Source: Nocardia flavorosea (GTDB lineage Bacteria; Actinomycetota; Actinomycetes; Mycobacteriales; Mycobacteriaceae). From it: a DNA stretch of 64,000 bases. The notes below the pieces were generated by a model that worked only from the letters and a program-made list of their open reading frames with translations, searched no databases and was not told the origin of the DNA. A program made the translations under genes and the position numbers. Shown here piece by piece: positions 20,379-29,761 of the stretch. Positions within the stretch are counted from its first letter, which is position 1; each line of letters opens with the position of its first letter. The stretch lies in the NCBI RefSeq assembly GCF_015477805.1, contig NZ_JADLQL010000001.1, positions 1,922,001 through 1,986,000 on the forward strand, written 5' to 3'.

Positions 20379-21470
20379 ATGCCGGTGAGCCCTGCCGTCC
20401 GTACCCCAGCCGTGCGCAAACCCCGGACCCCCGCCCGGGCGCGGCGTGCCCACCGGATCGTGGGCGCCGCGCTCGCCTGTATCGCGGTCGCGGTGGCGGG
20501 TTGCGCGAGCGAACCCGATAACTCGGCGTCGATCATCCGCACCACCACCAAGATCGCCGGCGCGGGCGTGGTCGGGATCGAACGCGACACCACCCAGGCG
20601 TGTTCACTGCCCACTTCCGCCGATCCCGCCGACGGCCCCACCCGCACCGTCCGGCACGCCTCGGGTGAATCGCGGGTGCCGGCCGATCCGCAGCGCATCG
20701 TGGTGCTCGGCACCTCCGCACTCGACGCCACCTGCGCTGTCGGCCTGTGGGAACGTGTTGTCGGCGCGACCACCGTGCCCGGCCCGGCGCCCCAGCCGGG
20801 CTACCTCGGGTACGGGGTGCTGGAGATCCCCGGCGTCGGTGTCGCCACCGACCCCGATCCCGCACTCATCGCCCAACTGAACCCCGATCTCATCCTCGGC
20901 GAGGTCCCGGCCGGCCGGGCCGACTACGCCGCCCTGAGCGATATCGCCCCGACGGTGCTGATCGGCACGGACAAGACCTGGGAAGAGCAGTTCAGCGCCT
21001 TCGCGGGCGCCATGGGTCGCGCCGCTGCCGGGCGGGCGGCGCTGGACAGCTACCGCACCGAGGCCGCCGATACCGGCAAGTCGATCAACGCGGCATTCAC
21101 CGAGGCGTCCCTGGTCCGGTTCACCGCCACCGGCAGCGAGATCATGGGCAGCGAAACCTTCGCGGCGCAGGTTCTCGCCGATACCGGCGCACAGCGGCCG
21201 ACCGCGCAGCGGGAGGAGTCCGAACCGCTGGACGAATCCGATCCCGTCGCCGCCGAGGGCGACCTCATCTATGTCATGTTCGCCGGGCCGGAGGGCCAGG
21301 AGCACGGCGAATCGGTGATGCGTTCGGCGGAGTGGAAGGAGCTGGGCGCGGCCACCGACGGCCGCACCTTCGTGGTCGACGACGCGCTCTGGCACACCAC
21401 GGGCCTGACCTCGGCACGCGCAGTGCTCACCGATATCCGGGACAGCCTCAACTCCTACGTGTTGGAGTGA
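20379..21470 (+). CDS. fecB: Iron-siderophore/heme-type ABC substrate-binding lipoprotein FecB
   Basis: This 363-aa lipoprotein has signal IAVAVAGC with the lipidated Cys at residue 42. The mature part is a class III (helical backbone) metal-chelate receptor: RIVVLGTSALDATCAVGLW, GVLEIPGVGVATDPDPALIA, LNPDLILGEVPAGRADYAALSDIAPTVLI and a late LYWHTTGLTSAR-like LWHTTGLTSARAVLTDI. Location after ctaD matches M. tuberculosis fecB (Rv3044), reported to bind heme or carboxymycobactin. The ATG at 20379 starts close to a TATA-poor region; no permease genes adjoin. It acts on the outer face of the cell membrane. Confidence 0.85.
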   Translation: MPVSPAVRTPAVRKPRTPARARRAHRIVGAALACIAVAVAGCASEPDNSASIIRTTTKIAGAGVVGIERDTTQACSLPTSADPADGPTRTVRHASGESRVPADPQRIVVLGTSALDATCAVGLWERVVGATTVPGPAPQPGYLGYGVLEIPGVGVATDPDPALIAQLNPDLILGEVPAGRADYAALSDIAPTVLIGTDKTWEEQFSAFAGAMGRAAAGRAALDSYRTEAADTGKSINAAFTEASLVRFTATGSEIMGSETFAAQVLADTGAQRPTAQREESEPLDESDPVAAEGDLIYVMFAGPEGQEHGESVMRSAEWKELGAATDGRTFVVDDALWHTTGLTSARAVLTDIRDSLNSYVLE

Positions 21471-21641
21471 CCCGGCGGCCGGCCGGACAACCACCTGCCG
21501 CCTCGCCGCCGGGCAACTCGAACCGGCGGTCGGTCACAGGCCCGCGATACCGTCCCCGAACACCCGTTCGCAACCTCGCCGAGACCATCCCGGAATACTG
21601 AAATCGCAGGTGAGCGCACCTGGCGCCGGTACCGTCGAAGT

Positions 21642-21863
21642 ATGGGCGCGGGCGGTGATCGCTCACTCGGCTACCGGTTGAGTATCGGGATCGTCATCGG
21701 ACTGGCGATCGGGATCCCGCTCGGCCTCGCGGTCCTCGGCAATCTCGCGCTGGGGGTGGGGCTCGGTATCGGTTTCGGTCTGGCGTTCGGCCTGGCCATG
21801 TCGCCGTCGTCGTCGGGCGACGACGGCTCGGGCGGCCGCCGGAAACCGCGCGGCGACGACTGA
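21642..21863 (+). CDS. Small glycine-zipper membrane protein
   Basis: This 73-aa protein has a short hydrophilic start, a long hydrophobic block with small residues at regular spacing (IGIVIGLAIGIPLGLAVLG, then LALGVGLGIGFGLAFGLAM) and a charged GDDGSGG tail. The glycine-zipper pattern suggests two packed membrane helices. A second gene of the same design lies at 34535-34753 on the other strand. The function is unknown. Confidence 0.6.
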   Translation: MGAGGDRSLGYRLSIGIVIGLAIGIPLGLAVLGNLALGVGLGIGFGLAFGLAMSPSSSGDDGSGGRRKPRGDD

Positions 21864-21969
21864 AGTACGCTCGGCGGCGCCCGGAAGTCACGGCGCGCCG
21901 AAGTTCCGCTCTCCAGCCCATCCGGCGCGACGAACACAACTTCTGGTAACCGCTCGGCACTCCACCCCC

Positions 21970-21990
21970 AAGGGATAGTGGCTATTCCTT
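21970..21990. promoter_or_regulatory. Inverted repeat upstream of nrdF
   Basis: AAGGGATAG and CTATTCCTT form a 9-bp repeat with one mismatch around TGG, flanked outside by CCCCC and GGGGG. It lies about 90 nt before nrdF and is a candidate operator. It does not resemble a textbook NrdR box. Confidence 0.3.
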
Positions 21991-22047
21991 GCCACGGGGG
22001 TAGTGTTACGGCGCGCGGAGCGCTGGCAGAGTCGTACTGAGTCGTAG

Positions 22048-23040
<993 letters not shown>

Positions 23041-23048
23041 TCCCCGCA

Positions 23049-23089
23049 CACCGGCACGGGCTCCCGAGGAACTCGGGCCCGTGCCGGTG
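23049..23089. terminator. Bidirectional terminator between nrdF and metS-like gene
   Basis: CACCGGCACGGG pairs with CCCGTGCCGGTG (12 bp) and CCCGAG with CTCGGG (6 bp) around a GAA loop, with a 2-nt bulge. It sits 8 nt after the nrdF stop and 18 nt after the convergent small-subunit gene. Confidence 0.85.
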
Positions 23090-23106
23090 GCGTTCGGATC
23101 GTCGGA

Positions 23107-23262
23107 CTACGTGCGGTGGCCGGTCGACTCTGCCGCCGCGGCGCGATTCTCGTCGTCGTCCGGAGTTTCGGGATGACGCCGGATCAGCAACAGCGCCCCG
23201 GCCAGACCGCCCCACACCACAACAATCGAAATGATCAGCATGATGATCGCTCCCGTGGACAT
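23107..23262 (-). CDS. Small subunit of NSS transporter (MetS-like)
   Basis: This 51-aa protein has a single membrane helix (GAIIMLIISIVVVWGGLAGA) followed by LLLIRRHPETPDDDE. This is the methionine/alanine import small-subunit pattern, described for MetS of Corynebacterium glutamicum. Its ATG shares one base with the stop of the large transporter gene (TGATG), which implies coupled translation and a 1:1 partner. The gene is easily missed because of its size. Confidence 0.85.
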   Translation of the reverse strand: MSTGAIIMLIISIVVVWGGLAGALLLIRRHPETPDDDENRAAAAESTGHRT

Positions 23263-24824
23263 CAGCTCTCGTCCTTTCCGGCCGGAGTAACGGCCTCGTG
23301 TGACGGGTCGCCGGGTGCGTCCGTGACGGGTGCGGGACCGGCGTTACGCCATGGGATCAGGGCGAGCACGATGCCCACCACGATGGCGCCGAGCGCCACG
23401 CCCCAGCCGGCGATCATCAGAAAGCTGCCGGAGTAGCCGCTGTAGTTCTCGGCGAACTCAGCACGCAGCGAATCGATCATCATCCAGCCGAGCACGACCG
23501 GGGTGACGACGCCCAGGGTGATCTTCCAAATCCAGCCCAGGCGCACCACCGATACCGAGTCGACGTGGGCCTGCAGCAGCGGCAGTTTCCGCAGTCCCCA
23601 GGCCACCACCACGACCGCGACCAGAGCGGCGAGCGCCACCCCGTAGGCGTTGATGAAGTGATCGACCGCGTCGAGCAGGAACAGGCCACCGCGGGTCGGG
23701 AAGAGGGCGATGGAGACCGCCGCGGCAGCGCCGCCGACGATGAGCACGGTCGGCACGCGGTCCATACCGGTACGGTCCTGCACCGCCGACACCAGCACCT
23801 GCACAATGCTGATCAGCGAGGTCAAACCCGCGATCAGCAGGGAGCTGAAGAACAGGATGCCGAACCAGGCCGCCCCGCCAGTGAGTTCGGAGATGATGGC
23901 GGGAAACGCGACGAACGCCAGCCCGACACCATCGGCCACCACCTCGTCGATCGCGGTGCCGGCCTGGGTCGCCATGAACCCGAGGGCCGCGAAGACACCG
24001 ATTCCGGCAAGGATCTCGAACGAACTGTTGGCGAATCCGGTGACCAGTGCCGACCCCGTCAGATCGGCCTTACGCCGCAGATACGAGGAATACGTGATCA
24101 TGATGCCGAACCCGACGGACAGCGAGAAGAAGATCTGACCGTAGGCCGCCACCCAGACCTTCCCATCGGTGATCGCCGACCAGTCCGGCGAGAAGAACGC
24201 GTCCAGGCCGCTCGCCGCACCGGGCAGGAACAGGGCCCGCACCACGAGGATGCCGAACAGCACCACCAGCAGCGGAATGAAAACCTTACTGGCGGATTCG
24301 ATCCCGCGGCGCACCCCGAAAGCGAGCACGCCCAGGGTCACCAGCCAGACCACGATCAGCGGTATCGCAACCCCCGCCACATAGGAGGTCCCGAAGGACG
24401 GTTCGTCGGCTCGGTGCAGGAATTCGCTGAAAAAGGCATCGGGATCGTCGCCCCACTGCTGACCGACCGAGAACCCCACATAGCGGGCCGCCCAGGCGAT
24501 GATCACCGCGTAGTAGGTGGCGATCACGAAACAGATGGCCACCTGCCACCAGCCCAGCGCCGTCACCCGCCGGGACAGCCGGTGGAACGCCAGCGGTGGC
24601 GAGCCCCGGAATTTGTGGCCCATCGCGTAGTCGAATATCAATACCGGAATACCGGCTGTGAGCAGCGCTATCAGGTAGGGCACCAAGAAGGCGCCGCCAC
24701 CGTTCTCGTAGGCGACATAGGGGAATCGCCAGATATTGCCCAGTCCCACCGCCGAACCGATGGCTGCGAGCAGGAATCCGGCTCGTGTACCCCACTGTTC
24801 CCGGGGTCGGTCGACCTGACCCAT
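23262..24824 (-). CDS. Sodium-dependent transporter, NSS/SNF family (MetP-like)
   Basis: This 520-aa membrane protein of the neurotransmitter:sodium symporter family has the signature GSAVGLGNIWRFPYVAYENGGGAFL in helix 1 and a helix-6 to helix-8 core with the unwound SVGFGIMITY stretch; about 11-12 helices can be traced. Such proteins import amino acids with Na+. The small MetS-like gene downstream points to methionine/alanine uptake as in C. glutamicum MetPS. GGAGG just before ATG 24824 decides the start; two upstream in-frame Mets lack one. Confidence 0.9.
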   Translation of the reverse strand: MGQVDRPREQWGTRAGFLLAAIGSAVGLGNIWRFPYVAYENGGGAFLVPYLIALLTAGIPVLIFDYAMGHKFRGSPPLAFHRLSRRVTALGWWQVAICFVIATYYAVIIAWAARYVGFSVGQQWGDDPDAFFSEFLHRADEPSFGTSYVAGVAIPLIVVWLVTLGVLAFGVRRGIESASKVFIPLLVVLFGILVVRALFLPGAASGLDAFFSPDWSAITDGKVWVAAYGQIFFSLSVGFGIMITYSSYLRRKADLTGSALVTGFANSSFEILAGIGVFAALGFMATQAGTAIDEVVADGVGLAFVAFPAIISELTGGAAWFGILFFSSLLIAGLTSLISIVQVLVSAVQDRTGMDRVPTVLIVGGAAAAVSIALFPTRGGLFLLDAVDHFINAYGVALAALVAVVVVAWGLRKLPLLQAHVDSVSVVRLGWIWKITLGVVTPVVLGWMMIDSLRAEFAENYSGYSGSFLMIAGWGVALGAIVVGIVLALIPWRNAGPAPVTDAPGDPSHEAVTPAGKDES

Positions 24825-25172
24825 GGTTCCTCCGTTCCTCATCCGAACCACCACGCGGCGAGGTCCCCGCGAGTGGTGCCGCTACCTGCTTCCGGTTCCG
24901 CGAGCCAGGTAACGATACGACTCGGGTACCCCGGTGGCCGGTGCGCCGAACCCGGGCGAGGCGCACCACCTGGGACCGAAGCGTGGCGGAACAGCCGGAC
25001 GCGGTGGCCAGCGCAGCACGCGGCAGATCTCATCCGCCGGTCGCCGCGGGCCCGGACCTCCGGCGGGACGGCGGCCCTCACCCACAACCGCTATGCTGCC
25101 GGAGCGAGCCGCATCGGCGGCTCGCTCCGGTCCCGGCGCGGATGCGGCGCCCGTTTTGTGTAGGAGTGCGTG
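24825..25172. other. Divergent intergenic region
   Basis: These 348 bases separate the divergent symporter gene and the F420-type reductase gene. A loose repeat of GCTACCTG/CAGGTAAC type is present around 24880-24915. No gene is seen. Confidence 0.45.
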
Positions 25173-25616
25173 ATGGCAGGCGACACCGTCAAGATTCCCG
25201 GCTGGCTGAAACCGATGAACCGGGCGATGGTCGCCGTCAGCCGGGTGGGAGTCGCGCTGCCGATGGCGTTGCTCACCGTTGCCGGCCGGAAATCGGGCAA
25301 GCTCCGCACCACACCGGTGACACCGTTCGAATACGACGGCGCCGAATACGTTCTCGGCGGTATTCCCGGCGCGGATTGGGTGAAGAACGTCCAAGCCGCC
25401 GATACCGCTGAACTGAAGGTCGGGCGGCGGAAACGGACAGTGCGCCTGGTGGAGATCCCGGCGGCCGACAGCGAACCGGTGCTGCGGCAATTCCCGCGAC
25501 TCGTGCCCACCGGTGTACCGGTCATGATCAAGTCCGGGGTCGTGACCGGCGACGACCCCGACGAGTTCGCCGCCCTGGCCGGCCGGTGCACGCTCTTCCG
25601 TATCGAGGATGCCTGA
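25173..25616 (+). CDS. F420-type nitroreductase-family (DDN-like) oxidoreductase
   Basis: This 147-aa split-barrel protein belongs to the deazaflavin-dependent nitroreductase group, whose best-known member is M. tuberculosis Ddn. Visible landmarks are LLTVAGRKSGKLRTTPVTPF (the GRKSG-R-TP loop that binds the cofactor phosphate) and EYVLGGIPGADWVKNVQAA. TAGGAG lies 6 nt before the ATG. Reduction of a quinone or other small electron acceptor using F420H2 is the likely reaction. Confidence 0.85.
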   Translation: MAGDTVKIPGWLKPMNRAMVAVSRVGVALPMALLTVAGRKSGKLRTTPVTPFEYDGAEYVLGGIPGADWVKNVQAADTAELKVGRRKRTVRLVEIPAADSEPVLRQFPRLVPTGVPVMIKSGVVTGDDPDEFAALAGRCTLFRIEDA

Positions 25617-25655
25617 CCTCCTCTCCGCGCGAGCGCATCGACCGGCTCGCGCTCC

Positions 25656-26162
25656 CTACTGCGCGACCCGGCAGGTGTCGTCGACCGGGCGGGTGATCGA
25701 CCAATACTGCTCGAACCGGCAGGCGGCGATCTTCCATCCGCCGTCCTCGACGACGTATTCGTCGTCGTACTCCCCGGTCATCACCGTCTCGGTGTTTTCG
25801 ATCAGGTTGACCTGCCGGAATTTCAGCGTCCATTTCCCGGAAGCACGCTCCGGGCCGTGGACGGTGATATCGGGATGGGTCCCGTGATGCATATCGAGGA
25901 TCACGTTCTTCCCGTCGATCTTCTGCAACGCGATCTTCTCGAATACCGCCGCCATACCGTCGGCATCGAACGAGCCGAGCACCCCGTAGTCGACCGCGGC
26001 GCCCGCGGCGACGAAACACTCCCGGAAAGCCTCCGGGTCCTTGGCATCACACGCCCGCAGGTAGCGGTGCTTGAGCGCCTTGATCGCCTCGATCGCCTCC
26101 AAACGCGCCACCCGCCGCGTCAGATCGGTTTCCTCGGATCGCGATAGCGGTGCAGACGGCAT
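25656..26162 (-). CDS. SnoaL-like / NTF2 family protein
   Basis: This 168-aa protein has the NTF2/SnoaL_4 pattern: a helical start EAIEAIKALKHRYLRACDAK, FRECFVAAGAAVDYGVLGSF, and end strands GEYDDEYVVEDGGWKIAACR. Such cone-shaped folds serve as small hydrolases, isomerases or binding proteins for hydrophobic ligands. GGAGGG 6 nt before the ATG supports the start. The ligand is unknown. Confidence 0.8.
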   Translation of the reverse strand: MPSAPLSRSEETDLTRRVARLEAIEAIKALKHRYLRACDAKDPEAFRECFVAAGAAVDYGVLGSFDADGMAAVFEKIALQKIDGKNVILDMHHGTHPDITVHGPERASGKWTLKFRQVNLIENTETVMTGEYDDEYVVEDGGWKIAACRFEQYWSITRPVDDTCRVAQ

Positions 26163-26460
26163 ACTGGCCCTCCTCGTACAAGGGTTCGGCCGACCGGAGT
26201 CGGCGGTTCGGTCCGGGGCGCAGTGTATCCCCGCGCCCGGTTCGGGCAGCCCGGTCTCTGCTCCATCACGCCGCCGCGTGGCGACGTACGGTGGCTGCCG
26301 GGCGGCGGACCCGCTGAGGCGCGATCGTGGTCAGCGCTACTGCGGCAGGGCAAAGGGCCGGCGAGAGTGGCGGCGTAGCCAGCACGATCCGGTAGGGCCG
26401 GGTCGGGTGGAGTTCGCAAGAGTACGAGGTGGTAGCAGAGGGGGCGGTGTGGGTGGGAGT

Positions 26461-27417
26461 TCACCTGCGGTGGTGTTCTCGGGAACTTTCTGCGATCGCG
26501 ACGATTTCCCCGCGCAGCGCATCCGGGGCGATCACCTCGACCTCGGGTCCGAAACCCACCAGCATGGCGGCTGCGGCCCGCAGACTGCGCACCTGCATGC
26601 TGAACACTTCCGGATCGCCGGCGGCGGGTTGCGGGTCGGCGAGCATGGTGACCGACAGCGATCGCAGCACCATCGGCAACCGCGGCCGGTGGATCCGCAG
26701 CGTGATCTCGGTGCCGGGCACACTGCGGAAGTCGTCCCGCATCTGCTCCCATACGCTGCGCAGATCCAGGTCCGGCGGCCGGTTCGCGGGTGTGCCGAGT
26801 CGGTGGACCGCGCTGATCCGGGAGATGCGGTAACTGCGCGGGCGGCCACGGTGGGCGGCGACGAGATACCACGTCGTTGCGACCTGGAGCAATCCCCACG
26901 GGTCGACGGTCCGCTCCCCCGGCACGGCGGCTCCCTTGGACTGATACCGGATGCGGATCCGTTCGTCGTCCAGCACAGCCGCTTGGACCTCGGCCAGCGC
27001 GCCGAGGGTGTCGGGGTCGCGATGCCAGCCTCCGGCGTCGAGGACGATCCGGTCCCGGACGTGGTCGACCAGGCGATGCTCGTGCTCGGGCAGTGCGGAG
27101 GCGAGTTTGCGCAGCGCACTGCTGAACGATCCGCCGAGACCGAGTGCCTCCGCCGTGCCCTGGCCGCCGGCCACGAACAAGGCTCGCGCTTCCGCGCTGG
27201 TGAGCTGCTCGACATCCGGTTCGTAGCCGGGTACCAGGGCGAATCCGCCACCGCGGCCGTGTTCGGCGTAGACCGGGATACCGGCGGCCGACAGCGCGTC
27301 CATATCGCGCAGCACGGTCCGTTTGGTGACTTCCAGCCGGCCGGCCAGTTCCGCGGAACTCATCTGCCCGTGCCGGCGCAGCAACTGGACGATCTGAAGG
27401 AGCCGGTCCGCACGCAC
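26461..27417 (-). CDS. WYL-domain transcriptional regulator (YafY/DeoR-type HTH)
   Basis: This 318-aa regulator starts with an HTH of the HTH_11 kind (RLLQIVQLLRRHGQMSSAELAGRLEVTKRTVLRDMDAL) and carries the WYL region at about residues 140-220 (IRIRYQSKG, DPWGLLQVATTWYLVAAHRG, RSYRISRISAV) plus the WCX C-terminal domain. WYL domains bind nucleic acids or small ligands. GTG 27417 faces the DinB-type gene across 62 bases that hold a perfect palindrome, the probable operator. Confidence 0.88.
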   Translation of the reverse strand: MRADRLLQIVQLLRRHGQMSSAELAGRLEVTKRTVLRDMDALSAAGIPVYAEHGRGGGFALVPGYEPDVEQLTSAEARALFVAGGQGTAEALGLGGSFSSALRKLASALPEHEHRLVDHVRDRIVLDAGGWHRDPDTLGALAEVQAAVLDDERIRIRYQSKGAAVPGERTVDPWGLLQVATTWYLVAAHRGRPRSYRISRISAVHRLGTPANRPPDLDLRSVWEQMRDDFRSVPGTEITLRIHRPRLPMVLRSLSVTMLADPQPAAGDPEVFSMQVRSLRAAAAMLVGFGPEVEVIAPDALRGEIVAIAESSREHHRR

Positions 27418-27438
27418 CTGTCCAGGATTTCACAAAAA

Positions 27439-27457
27439 GGTGACAGGAGATGTCACC
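27439..27457. promoter_or_regulatory. Palindromic operator between WYL regulator and DinB-type gene
   Basis: GGTGACA and TGTCACC are perfect 7-bp arms around GGAGA. TGACA-N-TGTCA dyads are the usual target shape of WYL/YafY regulators in actinobacteria. The dyad lies 22 nt before the regulator GTG and 23 nt before the enzyme ATG. Confidence 0.7.
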
Positions 27458-27479
27458 GCTGAGCCCCGAGACTGGTGTC

Positions 27480-28067
27480 ATGACACAGATTCCGGATTTC
27501 CGAGCAGATCTCGCCGCGGCCCAGCAGTGGGTCGCCGGACTCATGGACGCTATCCGCCCCGAGCAATGGGCCGCGCCGACCCCGTGCGCCGATTTCGATG
27601 TCCGCGCCCTGCTGGAACACCTGTCCTGCCACCCGGCCAAAATCGCGGCCACCGCCACCGGCGCGGACCCGCGACCACTGCCGGCGCGCACCGAGATCGA
27701 CGCGAGCGACCCCGGCGGGGACTACCTGAAACGGGCAACCGCCGCACTTGGTGAATGGGCCGACGATTCGCTCCTCACCCGCACGGTAACCGCCCCCTGG
27801 GGTCCCGCCCCCGGTGGTGTCGCGCTCGGCGGCTATCTGCTGGAAACCGTCGCCCACGGCTGGGATCTCGCGGTAGCCACCGGCCAGGACCCGGAAGCCG
27901 ACCCGGCTCTCGTTGCCAAGGCACAGGCCGTCGGTGAACGCGCCGTCACCGATGCCGTCCGCGGCCCCGGCGCTCCCTTCGGCACTCTCGTCCAGCCGCC
28001 CGCCGACGCCGGCCCCACCGAACGACTTGCGGCCTTCCTCGGCCGTTCCCGGTCCGTGAATCGCTGA
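27480..28067 (+). CDS. DinB/mycothiol-maleylpyruvate-isomerase-like protein (TIGR03086 type)
   Basis: This 195-aa protein has the four-helix DinB-like metal-binding pattern: LAAAQQWVAGLMDAIRPEQW, PTPCADFDVRALLEHL (first His) and GGYLLETVAHGWDLAVATG (second His pair). Relatives use mycothiol or another thiol. The first in-frame ATG at 27450 falls inside the operator palindrome, so ATG 27480 (MTQIPDFRAD) is preferred. It is divergent from, and probably controlled by, the WYL regulator. Confidence 0.82.
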   Translation: MTQIPDFRADLAAAQQWVAGLMDAIRPEQWAAPTPCADFDVRALLEHLSCHPAKIAATATGADPRPLPARTEIDASDPGGDYLKRATAALGEWADDSLLTRTVTAPWGPAPGGVALGGYLLETVAHGWDLAVATGQDPEADPALVAKAQAVGERAVTDAVRGPGAPFGTLVQPPADAGPTERLAAFLGRSRSVNR

Positions 28068-28068
28068 T

Positions 28069-28104
28069 CACCCGGTGTGGCCGCCCTGTCGGCCACACCG
28101 GGTG
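28069..28104 (+). terminator. 15-bp perfect hairpin terminator
   Basis: CACCCGGTGTGGCCG and CGGCCACACCGGGTG flank a CCCTGT loop, beginning 2 nt after the stop of the DinB-type gene. No T-tract follows, which is normal for high-GC actinobacteria. Confidence 0.8.
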
Positions 28105-28443
28105 GCCGGGACTGAGTTTTCCGAGCTACTACTACTCGCCGAGTGCCTGCGTTCGAGCGCTCGGCGAACGACCGGGCCCGGCCGGCCTCGGCACCCCTCG
28201 CCGGCAACGGAACCGGTGACCGTTCGCTCGGCGAGCGGCAGCGGTATCACCGGCCGCATCCGGTGCGGCACACCGGCTCACACGGCACATCGATACACCC
28301 GCACGACACCCGTTTCCACGCGCAAATGGCATCCCACCACGAGTCCCGAGATCTCTCACCGGGCTGTTCGCACCGCCCACCGAGGCGCGAAAGTGTCCGC
28401 GCTTACCGCACACCGGGCAGCGATCGGCGGCTATCGTGAGGGC
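28105..28443. other. Intergenic gap
   Basis: These 339 bases lie after the hairpin and before the membrane protein. I see no gene or repeat; the promoter of the membrane protein should be at its right end. Confidence 0.45.
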
Positions 28444-29244
28444 ATGGCCGCTTTACCGCCTACGGGGGATCACCTCTCCGAGGCCGATCTGCCCTGGTGG
28501 ATGCTCATCGGGCCCGGAATCGCGACGATCACAAGCTTGTTCACGCTCACCTCCGTGTACGAGGCCGGGCGCCTCTCCCACATGATGATGGCATTCGGCT
28601 TGTTGCCCCGGGATTTCTTCTTGATGGGTGTCCTCCCCTACCTGATCGCCGCCTCGGTGACGTTCACGCTCGGTTTCCTTCTCGGCGGGCGCTTTCCGAC
28701 GGCACTGGTCCTGCCCGCGCTCGGCGTCATGATCGTCGGGGTGCTCCTCACCTCGTTCGCCACCGGTGGCGCCATGTTGCTCGCCGGGCGCGCGATCAGC
28801 GGACTCGGGGCGGGTGTCGCGGTGGGTGTCACCCTCGCGGTGGCGCGGCGAGTCCGGGGCTCGCGGGCTGTCGCAGCCACAGTGGTGGTGGTTCTCGGTG
28901 TCCTGGCCGCAGTGGCCGCTCCGTTCGTCAATCGTGTGGTTTCGGAGATGCTCGGCTTCCGTGTGGCGCATCTGGCGACGGCGCTCTTCCTGTTCGCCGC
29001 GATACTCGCCGGCACGGTCAGCGGAATAGCCCGGACGGCCGGCGCGCGAGGCAGGGCCGGTCCGGCGCCGTACGGCATGCCCCACCCGTACCCTGCTCCA
29101 CAGCAGCCGATGGCCGGGTACCCGGCACCGCAATATCCGATCGCGCACAACCCGATTCCGCAGGCGTCGCAGTATCCGGCTCCGCAGTACCCGGCACCCC
29201 GGTATCCCGCGGCACCGCACCCACCCGGAAACCCGGGCCGCTGA
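28444..29244 (+). CDS. Membrane protein with Pro/Tyr-rich repeat tail
   Basis: This 266-aa protein has about six hydrophobic segments (WWMLIGPGIATITSLFTL, FFLMGVLPYLIAASVTFTLG, LVLPALGVMIVGVLLTSFA, LGAGVAVGVTLAVAR, AATVVVVLGVLAAVAAPF and HLATALFLFAAILAGTV). GRAISGLGAGVAVGVTLAVARR resembles an MFS helix 4 segment, but the length is about half of an MFS protein. The C-terminal 65 residues are a YPAPQYP-type repeat. The function is unknown; it could be a diverged transporter half. Confidence 0.6.
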   Translation: MAALPPTGDHLSEADLPWWMLIGPGIATITSLFTLTSVYEAGRLSHMMMAFGLLPRDFFLMGVLPYLIAASVTFTLGFLLGGRFPTALVLPALGVMIVGVLLTSFATGGAMLLAGRAISGLGAGVAVGVTLAVARRVRGSRAVAATVVVVLGVLAAVAAPFVNRVVSEMLGFRVAHLATALFLFAAILAGTVSGIARTAGARGRAGPAPYGMPHPYPAPQQPMAGYPAPQYPIAHNPIPQASQYPAPQYPAPRYPAAPHPPGNPGR

Positions 29245-29318
29245 TCCACGACGAAGGCTCCGGCCGCCGCACGATCCGCACCTGTCCGGTAGATCGGCGA
29301 CCACACCGGAGCACCGTC

Positions 29319-29493
29319 CGGCTATCGTGATTCCCCCGGCGACGTTCAGATCGTCGGCGAGCCCGGCGCGTACGCCGGGTGGCAGGAACTCGGCGGTCAC
29401 CAGGGAGAAGCTGCCCAGGAACATGATGAACAGGGCCGCCCGCCGGGCCGATTCCGATATCGCCGCGCCGGGCGGCAGAGTGCTCGTTGTCAG
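29319..29493 (-). pseudogene. 5' remnant of an MFS (DHA1-type) transporter
   Basis: In minus frame the stretch ISESARRAALFIMFLGSFSL followed by VTAEFLPPGVRAGLADDLNV reads like the first helix of drug:proton MFS exporters, and the preceding TTSTLPPGAA resembles their usual start, but the initiation codon position is CTG. Homology stops after about 55 residues, replaced by unrelated sequence. The remainder of the transporter is missing. Confidence 0.5.
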
Positions 29494-29761
29494 GCCCGAT
29501 GCAACAAGCCGGCAGCGCCGGGCACGCGCCCGAAACGCCACAGCAGCCGACTCGAACGCCACGGTTCCGCCACTGCGAACCGCACCGGCCACGGCGTTGC
29601 GAGCCCCGGCACTCGTCCGGACGCCGGTGTTCCTCCCGGGAGGGAGCCGAGGGGACTGTGCAACCGGGCACCGAGCGCCTCGGCACCGCTGCGCGGGTCG
29701 ATGACGGTGCGGCCCGTCGTAAGCACGGACCTGCCTGTCTTCGGCGCCCACAGGTAGGCGC

